Below are positions 8,605-15,756 of a stretch of 64,000 nucleotides of DNA, in pieces (positions within the stretch are counted from its first letter, which is position 1; every line of letters starts with the position of its first letter). The notes beneath the pieces were generated by a model that made no database searches, had not been told where the DNA came from, and saw only the letters and a list, made by a program, of their open reading frames with translations. The position numbers and the translations under genes were made by a program. The DNA comes from Dehalobacterium sp040766325 (lineage in GTDB: Bacteria; Bacillota; Dehalobacteriia; Dehalobacteriales; Dehalobacteriaceae): positions 62,001-126,000 of the forward strand of contig JAXGQR010000009.1 in the NCBI GenBank assembly GCA_040766325.1. Direction: 5' to 3'.

Positions 8605-9474
8605 ATGAGAAAGTTGGTTGCAGGATTATTGTTTGTCAGTTTATTGGTCTTTACAGGATGCGGGTCATCAAATTCAGATGGGGAATCAGACGATCAAACC
8701 ACATTTGAAAAAGTTAAAGAACAAGGGTACGTAACCGTTGGCTTTGCCAACGAAAAGCCTTATGCTTACCAAACACCTGAAGGAGAACTAACCGGTGAGG
8801 CCGTTGAGGTAGCCCGGGTTATTTTAAAAAATTTGGGCATTGAAGAAATGCGTGGTGAACTTACTGAATTCGGTTCTCTAATTCCGGGACTGCAAGCGAA
8901 ACGCTTTGACATGATCACAGCCGGTATGTTTATTACCACGGAACGAGCCCAAGAAGTAGCCTTTGCTAATCCTGAATACAGTATCGGGGGAGGCATGGGG
9001 GTTAAAAAAGGTAATCCTCTAAATCTGCATAGTTATGAAGATATTGCAAACCATAAAACTGCCATCGTCGCATTACCCAGTGGTGTCCAGGAGTACGACT
9101 ATCTAATCGCATCCGGGGTGCCCGAGGATCGTATTATGACTGTTCCGGATATCGCATCAGCCCTTGCCGCAGTGCAAGCAGGCCGTGCCGATGCCTTCAC
9201 TGCAACAGGACCGGCAGTTCAGGCCACATTAGATTCCGCCAACGATCCCAATATGGAGCGTGTTATGAATTTTGAACTCATTCTTGAAGGGGAAACGGTT
9301 CAAGATTATGGTGCCACGGCTTTTCGCAAGGACGATAACGATTTTCGGGAAGCATTTAATGCCGAACTAAAAAAACTGCAAGATTCGGGAGAACTCTTAA
9401 CCATTATCGAACCCTTTGGCTTTACGGAACAAGAACTCCCCGGTGATGTTACCATCGATGATTTAATAAAATAA
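8605..9474 (+). CDS. ehuB: EhuB-like ectoine/hydroxyectoine-family solute-binding lipoprotein
   Basis: A 289-aa extracellular solute-binding protein of the polar amino acid family. The N-terminal signal ends TGC with Cys19 as lipidation site. The segments GYVTVGFANEKPYAY, LTGEAVEVARVILKNLGI, LTEFGSLIPGLQAKRFDMITAG and KGNPLNLHSYEDIA follow the pattern of EhuB, the ectoine and hydroxyectoine receptor, more closely than that of glutamine receptors. AGAGGAG lies before the ATG. It is the first gene of a four-gene importer operon behind a c-di-AMP riboswitch, which supports an osmolyte ligand. The exact ligand still needs a binding test. Confidence 0.82.
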   Translation: MRKLVAGLLFVSLLVFTGCGSSNSDGESDDQTTFEKVKEQGYVTVGFANEKPYAYQTPEGELTGEAVEVARVILKNLGIEEMRGELTEFGSLIPGLQAKRFDMITAGMFITTERAQEVAFANPEYSIGGGMGVKKGNPLNLHSYEDIANHKTAIVALPSGVQEYDYLIASGVPEDRIMTVPDIASALAAVQAGRADAFTATGPAVQATLDSANDPNMERVMNFELILEGETVQDYGATAFRKDDNDFREAFNAELKKLQDSGELLTIIEPFGFTEQELPGDVTIDDLIK

Positions 9475-9538
9475 TCCATCGTAAAATCATCTCAGAATTT
9501 ATTTTCATGTTACATGATAAGTGAAAGGAATTTACAAT

Positions 9539-10186
9539 GTGAGTACTTTACTAACTCTGCTGCCCCCTCTTTTAGAGGGGGCCAAGGTTACAATTCAAAT
9601 CACCTTTTGGGGCATTATCCTGGGATTTATTCTTGCTTTTGTCGCGGGATTCGCCAGATTATCGAAGTATCGTTTGCTAAGAATTGTCGCAACAGTTTAT
9701 GTGGAAGTCTTTAGAGGAACGTCGCTTCTGGTACAGCTTTTCTGGATCTACTTTGTTTTACCCCATTTTGGTCTTTTTCTGCCTACAATGCTTTCCGCCG
9801 TTTTAGCCTTAGGCCTAAACGCCGGAGCTTATGGCTCCGAAGTGGTACGCAGCTCAATCCTGAACGTTTCCAAAGGGCAAATAGAAGCAAGTATTGCTCT
9901 CAATATGACCCCCTTCCAGCGCATGCGTCTGGTTATTTTACCCCAGGCTTTTGTCATGATGCTGCCTGGTTTTGGCAACCTGCAGATTGAACTCTTGAAA
10001 GGAACCTCCCTGGTATCTCTCATCACCTTAGCGGATATGACCTATCAGGGAACGATTCTCAGAGCTGCCACATTCCAAACAACAGAAATCTATAGCCTGC
10101 TTTTGATCATGTACTTCCTGCTTGCCTGGCCTCTAACACGAGGTATTCGTTGGTTGGAAAACAGGTTATCTATAGGGAGGTATTAA
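9539..10186 (+). CDS. ehuC: EhuC-like ABC permease
   Basis: A 215-aa His/Glu/Gln/Arg/opine-type inner-membrane permease with about five membrane segments and the EAA loop near residues 115-145 (GQIEASIALNMTPFQRMRLVILPQA), which docks the ATPase. The start is placed at GTG 9539 because AAAGGA lies 9 bases before it; an in-frame GTG at 9521 would put that site inside the gene. It pairs with the next gene as a heterodimeric channel. Confidence 0.82.
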   Translation: MSTLLTLLPPLLEGAKVTIQITFWGIILGFILAFVAGFARLSKYRLLRIVATVYVEVFRGTSLLVQLFWIYFVLPHFGLFLPTMLSAVLALGLNAGAYGSEVVRSSILNVSKGQIEASIALNMTPFQRMRLVILPQAFVMMLPGFGNLQIELLKGTSLVSLITLADMTYQGTILRAATFQTTEIYSLLLIMYFLLAWPLTRGIRWLENRLSIGRY

Positions 10187-10189
10187 TAT

Positions 10190-10843
10190 ATGTGGGATTG
10201 GGATTTTGCATTTTCGATTCTACCGCAAATTTTATCAACTTTGAAAATTACCATTATCGCAACCTTTGGCGGATTCACCTTGGCTTTAGTCTTAGGGATG
10301 TTGCTCACCATTGCTGTTAGATCTCAGTTTAAACCTCTTTCTGTCATCACCGGGGGCTTCATTCAGTTTATCAGAAGTACCCCCCTCTTGGTACAGCTAT
10401 ATTTTATCTTTTTTGTCCTGCCTCAGTATGGTATTAGCCTGTCGCCTTTAACTGCGGGAGTGATTGGCTTAGGTGTCCACTACAGTACCTATCTTTCTGA
10501 GGTTTACCGTTCCGGAATTGAAGCCATACCCCAAGGGCAGTGGGAGGTTGCCACAGCTTTAAACTTTAAACCTTGGCAGGTTTGGTCTCGGATTATTATT
10601 CCTCAGGCGATTCCTCCCATTATTCCAGTGTTGGGCAACTATCTGATTACGATGTTTAAAGAAACGCCTCTGCTTTCGGCAATTGCTCTGGTGGAAATAC
10701 TGCAAACTGCCAAAATCATCGGATCACAATCTTTTCGGTACCTTGAGGGTTTCACAATTGTAGGAATTGTGTTCTTGCTCTTAAGCTACCCGGCATCGCT
10801 GCTCATCCAAAAATTAGAAGGAAGCTTAAGGAAGGAAGCTTAA
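10190..10843 (+). CDS. ehuD: EhuD-like ABC permease
   Basis: This 217-aa second permease of the importer begins 3 bases after the first, with GGGAGG 9 bases upstream of the ATG. It has the same His/Glu/Gln/Arg/opine architecture: hydrophobic segments throughout, the early motif FIQFIRSTPLLVQLYF, and the EAA loop IPQGQWEVATALNFKPWQVW near residue 110. Together with the preceding permease it forms the channel of the osmolyte importer. Confidence 0.83.
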   Translation: MWDWDFAFSILPQILSTLKITIIATFGGFTLALVLGMLLTIAVRSQFKPLSVITGGFIQFIRSTPLLVQLYFIFFVLPQYGISLSPLTAGVIGLGVHYSTYLSEVYRSGIEAIPQGQWEVATALNFKPWQVWSRIIIPQAIPPIIPVLGNYLITMFKETPLLSAIALVEILQTAKIIGSQSFRYLEGFTIVGIVFLLLSYPASLLIQKLEGSLRKEA

Positions 10844-10874
10844 GCAAGAAAATGAATGTTAGGAGGAGGATTTT

Positions 10875-11711
10875 ATGAGTGTACAAATGGAACAACTGCC
10901 GAAGATGTCCCATTCAAAAATAGCAAAGCAAAAAATTTTTAGTCAACCTATTGTGCGTTACCAAAAGATCAGTAAATCCTATGGAGATTTACAGGTATTA
11001 CGAGAAATTGATTTGAACATTGCACCGGGCGAAAAGGTGGCGCTTATCGGCCCCAGCGGCTCAGGAAAAACCACCTTGGCCCGGCTCTTAATGACCTTAG
11101 AGGAGCCTACATCCGGGGAAATCGAAGTAGAAGGAGAGCTTCTATGGCATCAAAAGGTTAATGATAAATTAGTTAAGGCCAAGGAAAGCCACATCCGCAA
11201 GCTGCGCGGCAATATCGGCATGGTCTTTCAACACTTTAACCTTTTTCCCCATATGAATGTCTTAAAAAATGTCACTGCCGCTCCGATTAATGTATTGGGG
11301 ATTAAACCGGATATCGCCAAAGCAGAAGCCATGTCTATGCTGGAAAAGGTTGGATTGATCGATAAAATAAATACCTATCCTGCTCAGCTTTCCGGCGGAC
11401 AAAAGCAAAGGGTTGCCATCGCTCGAGCACTGGTCATGCGTCCCAAAATCATGTTATTTGATGAACCGACTTCTGCCTTGGATCCTGAATTAGTGGAAGA
11501 GGTTTTAGAAGTGATCCGAGAAATTGCGGATGAAGGAGAAATGGCAATGCTCCTTATCACTCATGAAATGAATTTTGCCCGGGATGTAGCCGATCGGGTT
11601 TGTTTCTTTGATGAGGGAAAAATCGTGGAGCAGGGAACACCGAAAAAGATTTTTAACAATCCTCAAAGCCCTCGGTTACAATCATTTTTACGACGTTTTA
11701 ACAGCCATTAA
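10875..11711 (+). CDS. ehuA: EhuA-like ABC ATPase
   Basis: A 278-aa ATPase with Walker A GPSGSGKTT (about residue 62), Q-loop MVFQHFNLFPHM, signature LSGGQKQR, Walker B IMLFDEPTSALDPE and switch His in LLITHEMNFA. An insert (LLWHQKVNDKLVKAKESHIRKLR) between Walker A and the Q-loop is characteristic of EhuA-type ATPases. An N-terminal extension of about 25 residues is not needed for the fold and its role is unknown. It closes the ehuBCDA operon and is followed by a terminator. Confidence 0.85.
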   Translation: MSVQMEQLPKMSHSKIAKQKIFSQPIVRYQKISKSYGDLQVLREIDLNIAPGEKVALIGPSGSGKTTLARLLMTLEEPTSGEIEVEGELLWHQKVNDKLVKAKESHIRKLRGNIGMVFQHFNLFPHMNVLKNVTAAPINVLGIKPDIAKAEAMSMLEKVGLIDKINTYPAQLSGGQKQRVAIARALVMRPKIMLFDEPTSALDPELVEEVLEVIREIADEGEMAMLLITHEMNFARDVADRVCFFDEGKIVEQGTPKKIFNNPQSPRLQSFLRRFNSH

Positions 11712-11752
11712 ATCACAAAAACAAGTGCACACTCACACTTTTTAATACTTTA

Positions 11753-11787
11753 AAAGGGTACTCTTATGAACAGAGTACCCTTTCTTG
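11753..11787. terminator. Bidirectional terminator between ehuA and recQ
   Basis: AAAGGGTACTC and GAGTACCCTTT form a perfect stem with T-rich sequence on both strands, between convergent genes. Confidence 0.8.
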
Positions 11788-11839
11788 TATCTTGATGATA
11801 TATTAAACCTTACCCTTATCCCATGATCCGTTTATCCCT

Positions 11840-14029
11840 TTATTCCTTTATTCCATTGGATAAAGGGTGATGCAGCCTTTGTTTTAGTAAAACAGCTCTA
11901 ATCGTAAAATAATCAATCTCTTCCGGCAAGGCATCCTTAAGGTGTTTTAGCTTACTAGCACCGATTTCTTGGGCTTTCTTTAACACCAATGATTCTTCTT
12001 CTTTAGTCATTAAAGCATCCCAATCTATGGGGTATCCCTCTTCTCCTGAACGGATAATATGACTCTGAATGGTTGCTAGACTTAGCTTTCTTTTATTTGC
12101 GATTTCTTCTATCGTCTTACCTGCCATAAATTCATGATAGCTTAAAATATGGCTGGGTACTTTTTCTTCATTTTTTACATCTTTTTTAGTTTCATCTTCT
12201 TCATGATGTGGGTCTTGATGTTGTTCTTGCACATCCTGCACACTTTTATTCTCTGCCACATACCCGCTGATCACTTCAATGAAGCGTGCCCCATACTTTT
12301 TAAGTTTTATCTCTCCTACCCCGCTAATGGTTCCGAATGATGATCGGTTAAGTGGAAGTTTCTCACACATGTCTTGAAGGGTGTGATCAGTGAAAACCAC
12401 ATGGGGCGGAACATTTTCTGCCTGAGCTATTTCTTGACGTAAATTTCGCAACATTTCAAAGAGGGCACGACCCGACAAATCCTTTTCCCGTTTAAGGGGA
12501 GTTTTCCGGAATACTTGTTTTTCCCCCCGGAGCACAGTCACTGCCTCAGGACAAAGTTTGGCCACCGGGTATTTGCCTTCTGTCAAATGAATGTAACCTT
12601 CAGCAACTAAAAGGTTCAATAGATCAATGATATCTTTTTCTGGTTTTTCTGCCATCAGACCGTAAGTTGATAGACGATCAAAGCCCAACTGCCTAATTTT
12701 GGCGTTTTTTGAACCTTTTAAGACAGACGCCACCATCCTCAGCCCAAAACGTTCTTTCATGCGTCGCATACAAGAAAATATTTTTTGCGCCTCAATGGTA
12801 ATATCCACCCTTTCCAGGTCTTGACTGCAGTTGCCACAATTATCACAGTTCTCATAGGGCACCTTTTCCCCAAAATACTCCAAAATATATTTGCGCAGAC
12901 AGCGATCCGTATGACAATAATCTGCCATGAGCTGCAGTTTTTGATATTCATGGGATTTTCGCGCCGTCGCATAAATGGTCTCTTCAATTAAGAACTTTTG
13001 AATGATAATATCCTGTGGACTGAAAAGAAGAACGCATTCCCCAGGTGCCCCGTCCCGTCCGGCTCTTCCCGCTTCCTGGTAATAGGACTCCATGTTTTTC
13101 GGCATGTTGTAATGGATCACAAAGCGCACATTGGATTTGTCAATGCCCATACCGAAGGCATTGGTGGCAATCATGACTTTTACTTCATCAAACAAAAAAG
13201 CATCCTGAGCGGCTGCTCTTTCCCGATCCTTCATCCCTGCATGATATTTACCCACCGGGAAGCCTTTTTTATCTAAAAATGTAAAAAGGTTATCCACTTC
13301 TTTCCTGGTGGCAGCATAAACAATTCCAGATTCCTCTTGGTTTTCCCGGAGATAATCCAGCAAAAAATCCTTTTTATTCTCACCCCGTCTTACTTCAAAG
13401 GACAGGTTATCCCGATCAAACCCTGTGACGAAAACTTCTTCGTTTTGGAGTCCCAAGAGTTTGATAATGTCCTCTTTCACCTCTTTGGTGGCTGTGGCGG
13501 TAAAAGCTGCAATAACCGGCCGCTCCGGGACTTCCTGAATAAACTTTCCAATATGCCGGTAACTGGGGCGAAAATCATGTCCCCATTGAGAAACACAGTG
13601 GGCTTCATCAATGGCGATCAAATTAATGGTAAGGGATTGTAAAAGGGTGCGAAAACTTTCCGATTCCAGACGTTCCGGAGCAATATAAAGTAATTTAAAC
13701 TGTCCCTGCCCGGCTTGATCAATTCGCTCCTGGACCTGGCGCGGCGTTAAACTGCTGTTGATAAAGGAGGCAGAAATCCCCAAACCTAATAAGGAATCGA
13801 TCTGATCTTTCATTAAGGAGATCAGAGGGGAAATGACCAAAGTTGTCCCCTCCAGGACAAGAGCGGGTATTTGATAGCATAGTGACTTGCCACCCCCGGT
13901 AGGCATGATGCCAAGGGTATCATGACCTGCTAAAATGCATTCAATAATTCGTTCCTGACCCTCTTTAAAAGATTGATAACCGAATTTAGTTTTTAATAGT
14001 CTTAAAGCATCTTCCATCATGTCTACCAT
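11840..14029 (-). CDS. recQ: ATP-dependent DNA helicase RecQ
   Basis: A 729-aa RecQ helicase, which unwinds recombination and repair intermediates in the 3'-5' direction. Order of parts: DEAD-type helicase domain with GGGKSLCYQIPAL (Walker A) and DEAH, helicase C-domain with the RecQ motif YYQEAGRAGRDG near residue 320, a zinc site of four Cys (CHTDRC..CDNCGNC) near 375-400, winged helix, HRDC-like domain near 520-590, and a C-terminal helix-turn-helix extension (KTIEEIANKRKLSLATIQSH). The start ATG has AAGGTGG 9 bases upstream. Length and domains are those of the long bacterial RecQ form. Confidence 0.93.
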   Translation of the reverse strand: MVDMMEDALRLLKTKFGYQSFKEGQERIIECILAGHDTLGIMPTGGGKSLCYQIPALVLEGTTLVISPLISLMKDQIDSLLGLGISASFINSSLTPRQVQERIDQAGQGQFKLLYIAPERLESESFRTLLQSLTINLIAIDEAHCVSQWGHDFRPSYRHIGKFIQEVPERPVIAAFTATATKEVKEDIIKLLGLQNEEVFVTGFDRDNLSFEVRRGENKKDFLLDYLRENQEESGIVYAATRKEVDNLFTFLDKKGFPVGKYHAGMKDRERAAAQDAFLFDEVKVMIATNAFGMGIDKSNVRFVIHYNMPKNMESYYQEAGRAGRDGAPGECVLLFSPQDIIIQKFLIEETIYATARKSHEYQKLQLMADYCHTDRCLRKYILEYFGEKVPYENCDNCGNCSQDLERVDITIEAQKIFSCMRRMKERFGLRMVASVLKGSKNAKIRQLGFDRLSTYGLMAEKPEKDIIDLLNLLVAEGYIHLTEGKYPVAKLCPEAVTVLRGEKQVFRKTPLKREKDLSGRALFEMLRNLRQEIAQAENVPPHVVFTDHTLQDMCEKLPLNRSSFGTISGVGEIKLKKYGARFIEVISGYVAENKSVQDVQEQHQDPHHEEDETKKDVKNEEKVPSHILSYHEFMAGKTIEEIANKRKLSLATIQSHIIRSGEEGYPIDWDALMTKEEESLVLKKAQEIGASKLKHLKDALPEEIDYFTIRAVLLKQRLHHPLSNGIKE

Positions 14030-14083
14030 GTTTCATACCCACCTTAGGTTTACACAAGTAGTGATAATTCTTCGCAAAGCATC

Positions 14084-14860
14084 TTACCAACAGCAATGGT
14101 TCAAGGGACCGCTGCCTTTTCCTAAATTAAGGTTGGCATTCAGAGCGCAGATGATATAATCCTTGGCCCGGTGCACGCTTTCCTCTACACTGTATCCTTG
14201 GGCCAAATTACAGGCAATGGCTGAGGATAAGGTACAACCTGTGCCGTGGGTGTTTTCATTATCGATCTTTGCTGCCGGAAACCAGGTGACCGCTCCGCCC
14301 GCATACAGCAAATCATCGGCAGAATCCTCTAAATGGCCTCCCTTGATTAAAATGTATCCCGAATAGTTTTCTCCGATTTTTTGGGCAGCCTTAACCATAT
14401 CCTCCCGAGCATGAATCTTCATCCCCGATAGACATTCCGCTTCAGGAATATTAGGGGTAATAATCAGAGCTAGAGGAATTAACTTCGTGATCAAGGCCTC
14501 CATGGCATCATCACTGAGCAGTTTACTCCCACTGGTCGCAACCATCACCGGATCCACCACAATATTTTGCACCTGGTACTCTTGTAACTTTTCCGTAATT
14601 TTTAAGATGATAGCCGGAGCGGAGACCATGCCGATTTTTACCGCATCAGGAAAAATATCCGTCATCACACAATTTATTTGCTGCCCGACAAAATCCGGGT
14701 CAATATCCATAACCCCATAAACACCGGTGGTATTTTGGGCCGTTAAGGCGGTCAGCACACTCATGGCATACACTCTATGAGCGGTTATGGTCTTAATATC
14801 TGCTTGAATCCCCGCGCCACCGCTGCAATCGGATCCGGCAATAGTTAATACTTTTTTCAT
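14084..14860 (-). CDS. thiD: Hydroxymethylpyrimidine (phosphate) kinase ThiD
   Basis: A 258-aa ribokinase-fold enzyme that phosphorylates HMP and HMP-phosphate to HMP-PP for thiamine synthesis. The N-terminal TIAGSDCSGGAGIQADIKT and the C-terminal anion-hole motif NTHGTGCTLSSAIA with catalytic Asp/Gly are intact. Its ATG overlaps the stop of the upstream HAD gene by 4 bases, so the two are translationally coupled, and both lie behind a TPP riboswitch, which confirms the thiamine role. No other thi gene is in the window. Confidence 0.93.
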   Translation of the reverse strand: MKKVLTIAGSDCSGGAGIQADIKTITAHRVYAMSVLTALTAQNTTGVYGVMDIDPDFVGQQINCVMTDIFPDAVKIGMVSAPAIILKITEKLQEYQVQNIVVDPVMVATSGSKLLSDDAMEALITKLIPLALIITPNIPEAECLSGMKIHAREDMVKAAQKIGENYSGYILIKGGHLEDSADDLLYAGGAVTWFPAAKIDNENTHGTGCTLSSAIACNLAQGYSVEESVHRAKDYIICALNANLNLGKGSGPLNHCCW

Positions 14861-15504
14861 TGAATTGCCTCCATCTCATCAAAGGAATTGATATAACAAT
14901 CACACATGCTTTCAATTGCTGCTTTTTCTTGCTCTGCCGAATTGTATCCTACCCCTACCACATAAAAACCGGCCTCTTTAGCCGTCTTGATACAGTGGAG
15001 GGCATCTTCAAATATCACGACCTCCCTGGGGTCACAGCCAAGGCGTTGCGCTGCCATTTGATAAATCTTGGGGCTCTCTTTACCACAGCCCACTTCCGGG
15101 CTGGTAATAATAAATTCAAAATAAGGGAGAATTCCTAACCGGTCCAAAACCTCTTTGGTGGTATCATGATCTGAGGCTGTGGCCACACACATTTTTGCCC
15201 CCTGGTCGCGGAGCTTTTTTAAATAATCTGCCACCCGGGGTTTAAGAGGGATGTTTTCCCGATACTCTTTTTCTGCCAGATAAAAAATTTGCTCGGCAAT
15301 TTGTTTTTCATCCAGATCTAATCCATAGTTTTTCTTTAAATAGGCAGCAGCGTCAGCGACACTTAAGGGTCTTAAAACTTCCTGCAAATTAGGTTCCGGT
15401 GTAATATTATGGGATTTAAGAAAGGTTTTGCCCATATTTTCCCAGATATGCATCGAGTCCAACAAGGTTCCGTCTAAATCAAAAATGGCATATTTAATCT
15501 TCAA
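14857..15504 (-). CDS. HAD-superfamily phosphatase in thiamine operon
   Basis: A 215-aa HAD hydrolase of the beta-phosphoglucomutase-like subclass. Motif I FDLDGTLLDS (residues 8-17) carries the nucleophile Asp. A helical cap follows, then motif II CVATASDHD, motif III Lys in CGKESPKIY, and motif IV VVIFEDALH. The start is TTG with AAGGAAG upstream. It is the first gene after a TPP riboswitch and overlaps thiD. A plausible job is dephosphorylating a thiamine-related phosphate such as thiamine monophosphate, pyrimidine or thiazole phosphates; this is inferred from context only. Confidence 0.82.
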   Translation of the reverse strand: MKIKYAIFDLDGTLLDSMHIWENMGKTFLKSHNITPEPNLQEVLRPLSVADAAAYLKKNYGLDLDEKQIAEQIFYLAEKEYRENIPLKPRVADYLKKLRDQGAKMCVATASDHDTTKEVLDRLGILPYFEFIITSPEVGCGKESPKIYQMAAQRLGCDPREVVIFEDALHCIKTAKEAGFYVVGVGYNSAEQEKAAIESMCDCYINSFDEMEAIQ

Positions 15505-15576
15505 TTTGTCAGCACTTCCTTTGTTTTGATTAACATTGTTCTAAAAATCAGCTGCAGAAATTCTTGAGGATAAAAG

Positions 15577-15612
15577 GAAAAGGGGGTACACCAAAAAAGT
15601 GCATCCCCTTTA
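15577..15612 (-). terminator. Conditional terminator of the TPP riboswitch
   Basis: On the minus strand GGGGATGCAC and GTGTACCCC form an imperfect stem followed by CTTTTCCTTTT, between the aptamer and the HAD gene. It is the expected expression platform. Confidence 0.65.
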
Positions 15613-15621
15613 ATCTCAATG

Positions 15622-15709
15622 TGGTTCCCTTCGTTGGCATTATCCAAATCAGGTTCAAGGGTCGAAACCAAAATGTCTCCTCTCAGCCTGTATCAACAAG
15701 CTCCCCTGT
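15622..15709 (-). promoter_or_regulatory. TPP (thi-box) riboswitch
   Basis: Minus-strand reading shows the conserved thi-box parts: GGGGAGC, CTGAGAGG, GACCCTTGAACCTGAT, TTGGATAATGCCAACG and AAGGGA. These match the thiamine pyrophosphate aptamer almost base for base. The genes downstream are a HAD phosphatase and thiD. High TPP should stop transcription at the following hairpin. Confidence 0.95.
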
Positions 15710-15723
15710 ATGAATTTAAAAAC

Positions 15724-15752
15724 ATCATATAATAAAATCTACCTCTTGTCAA
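15724..15752 (-). promoter_or_regulatory. Promoter of the TPP-riboswitch operon
   Basis: On the minus strand TTGACA (15752-15747), a 17-base spacer and TATGAT (15729-15724) lie just upstream of the TPP aptamer and directly after the stop of the ATPase gene. Confidence 0.8.
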
Positions 15753-15756
15753 ATCC

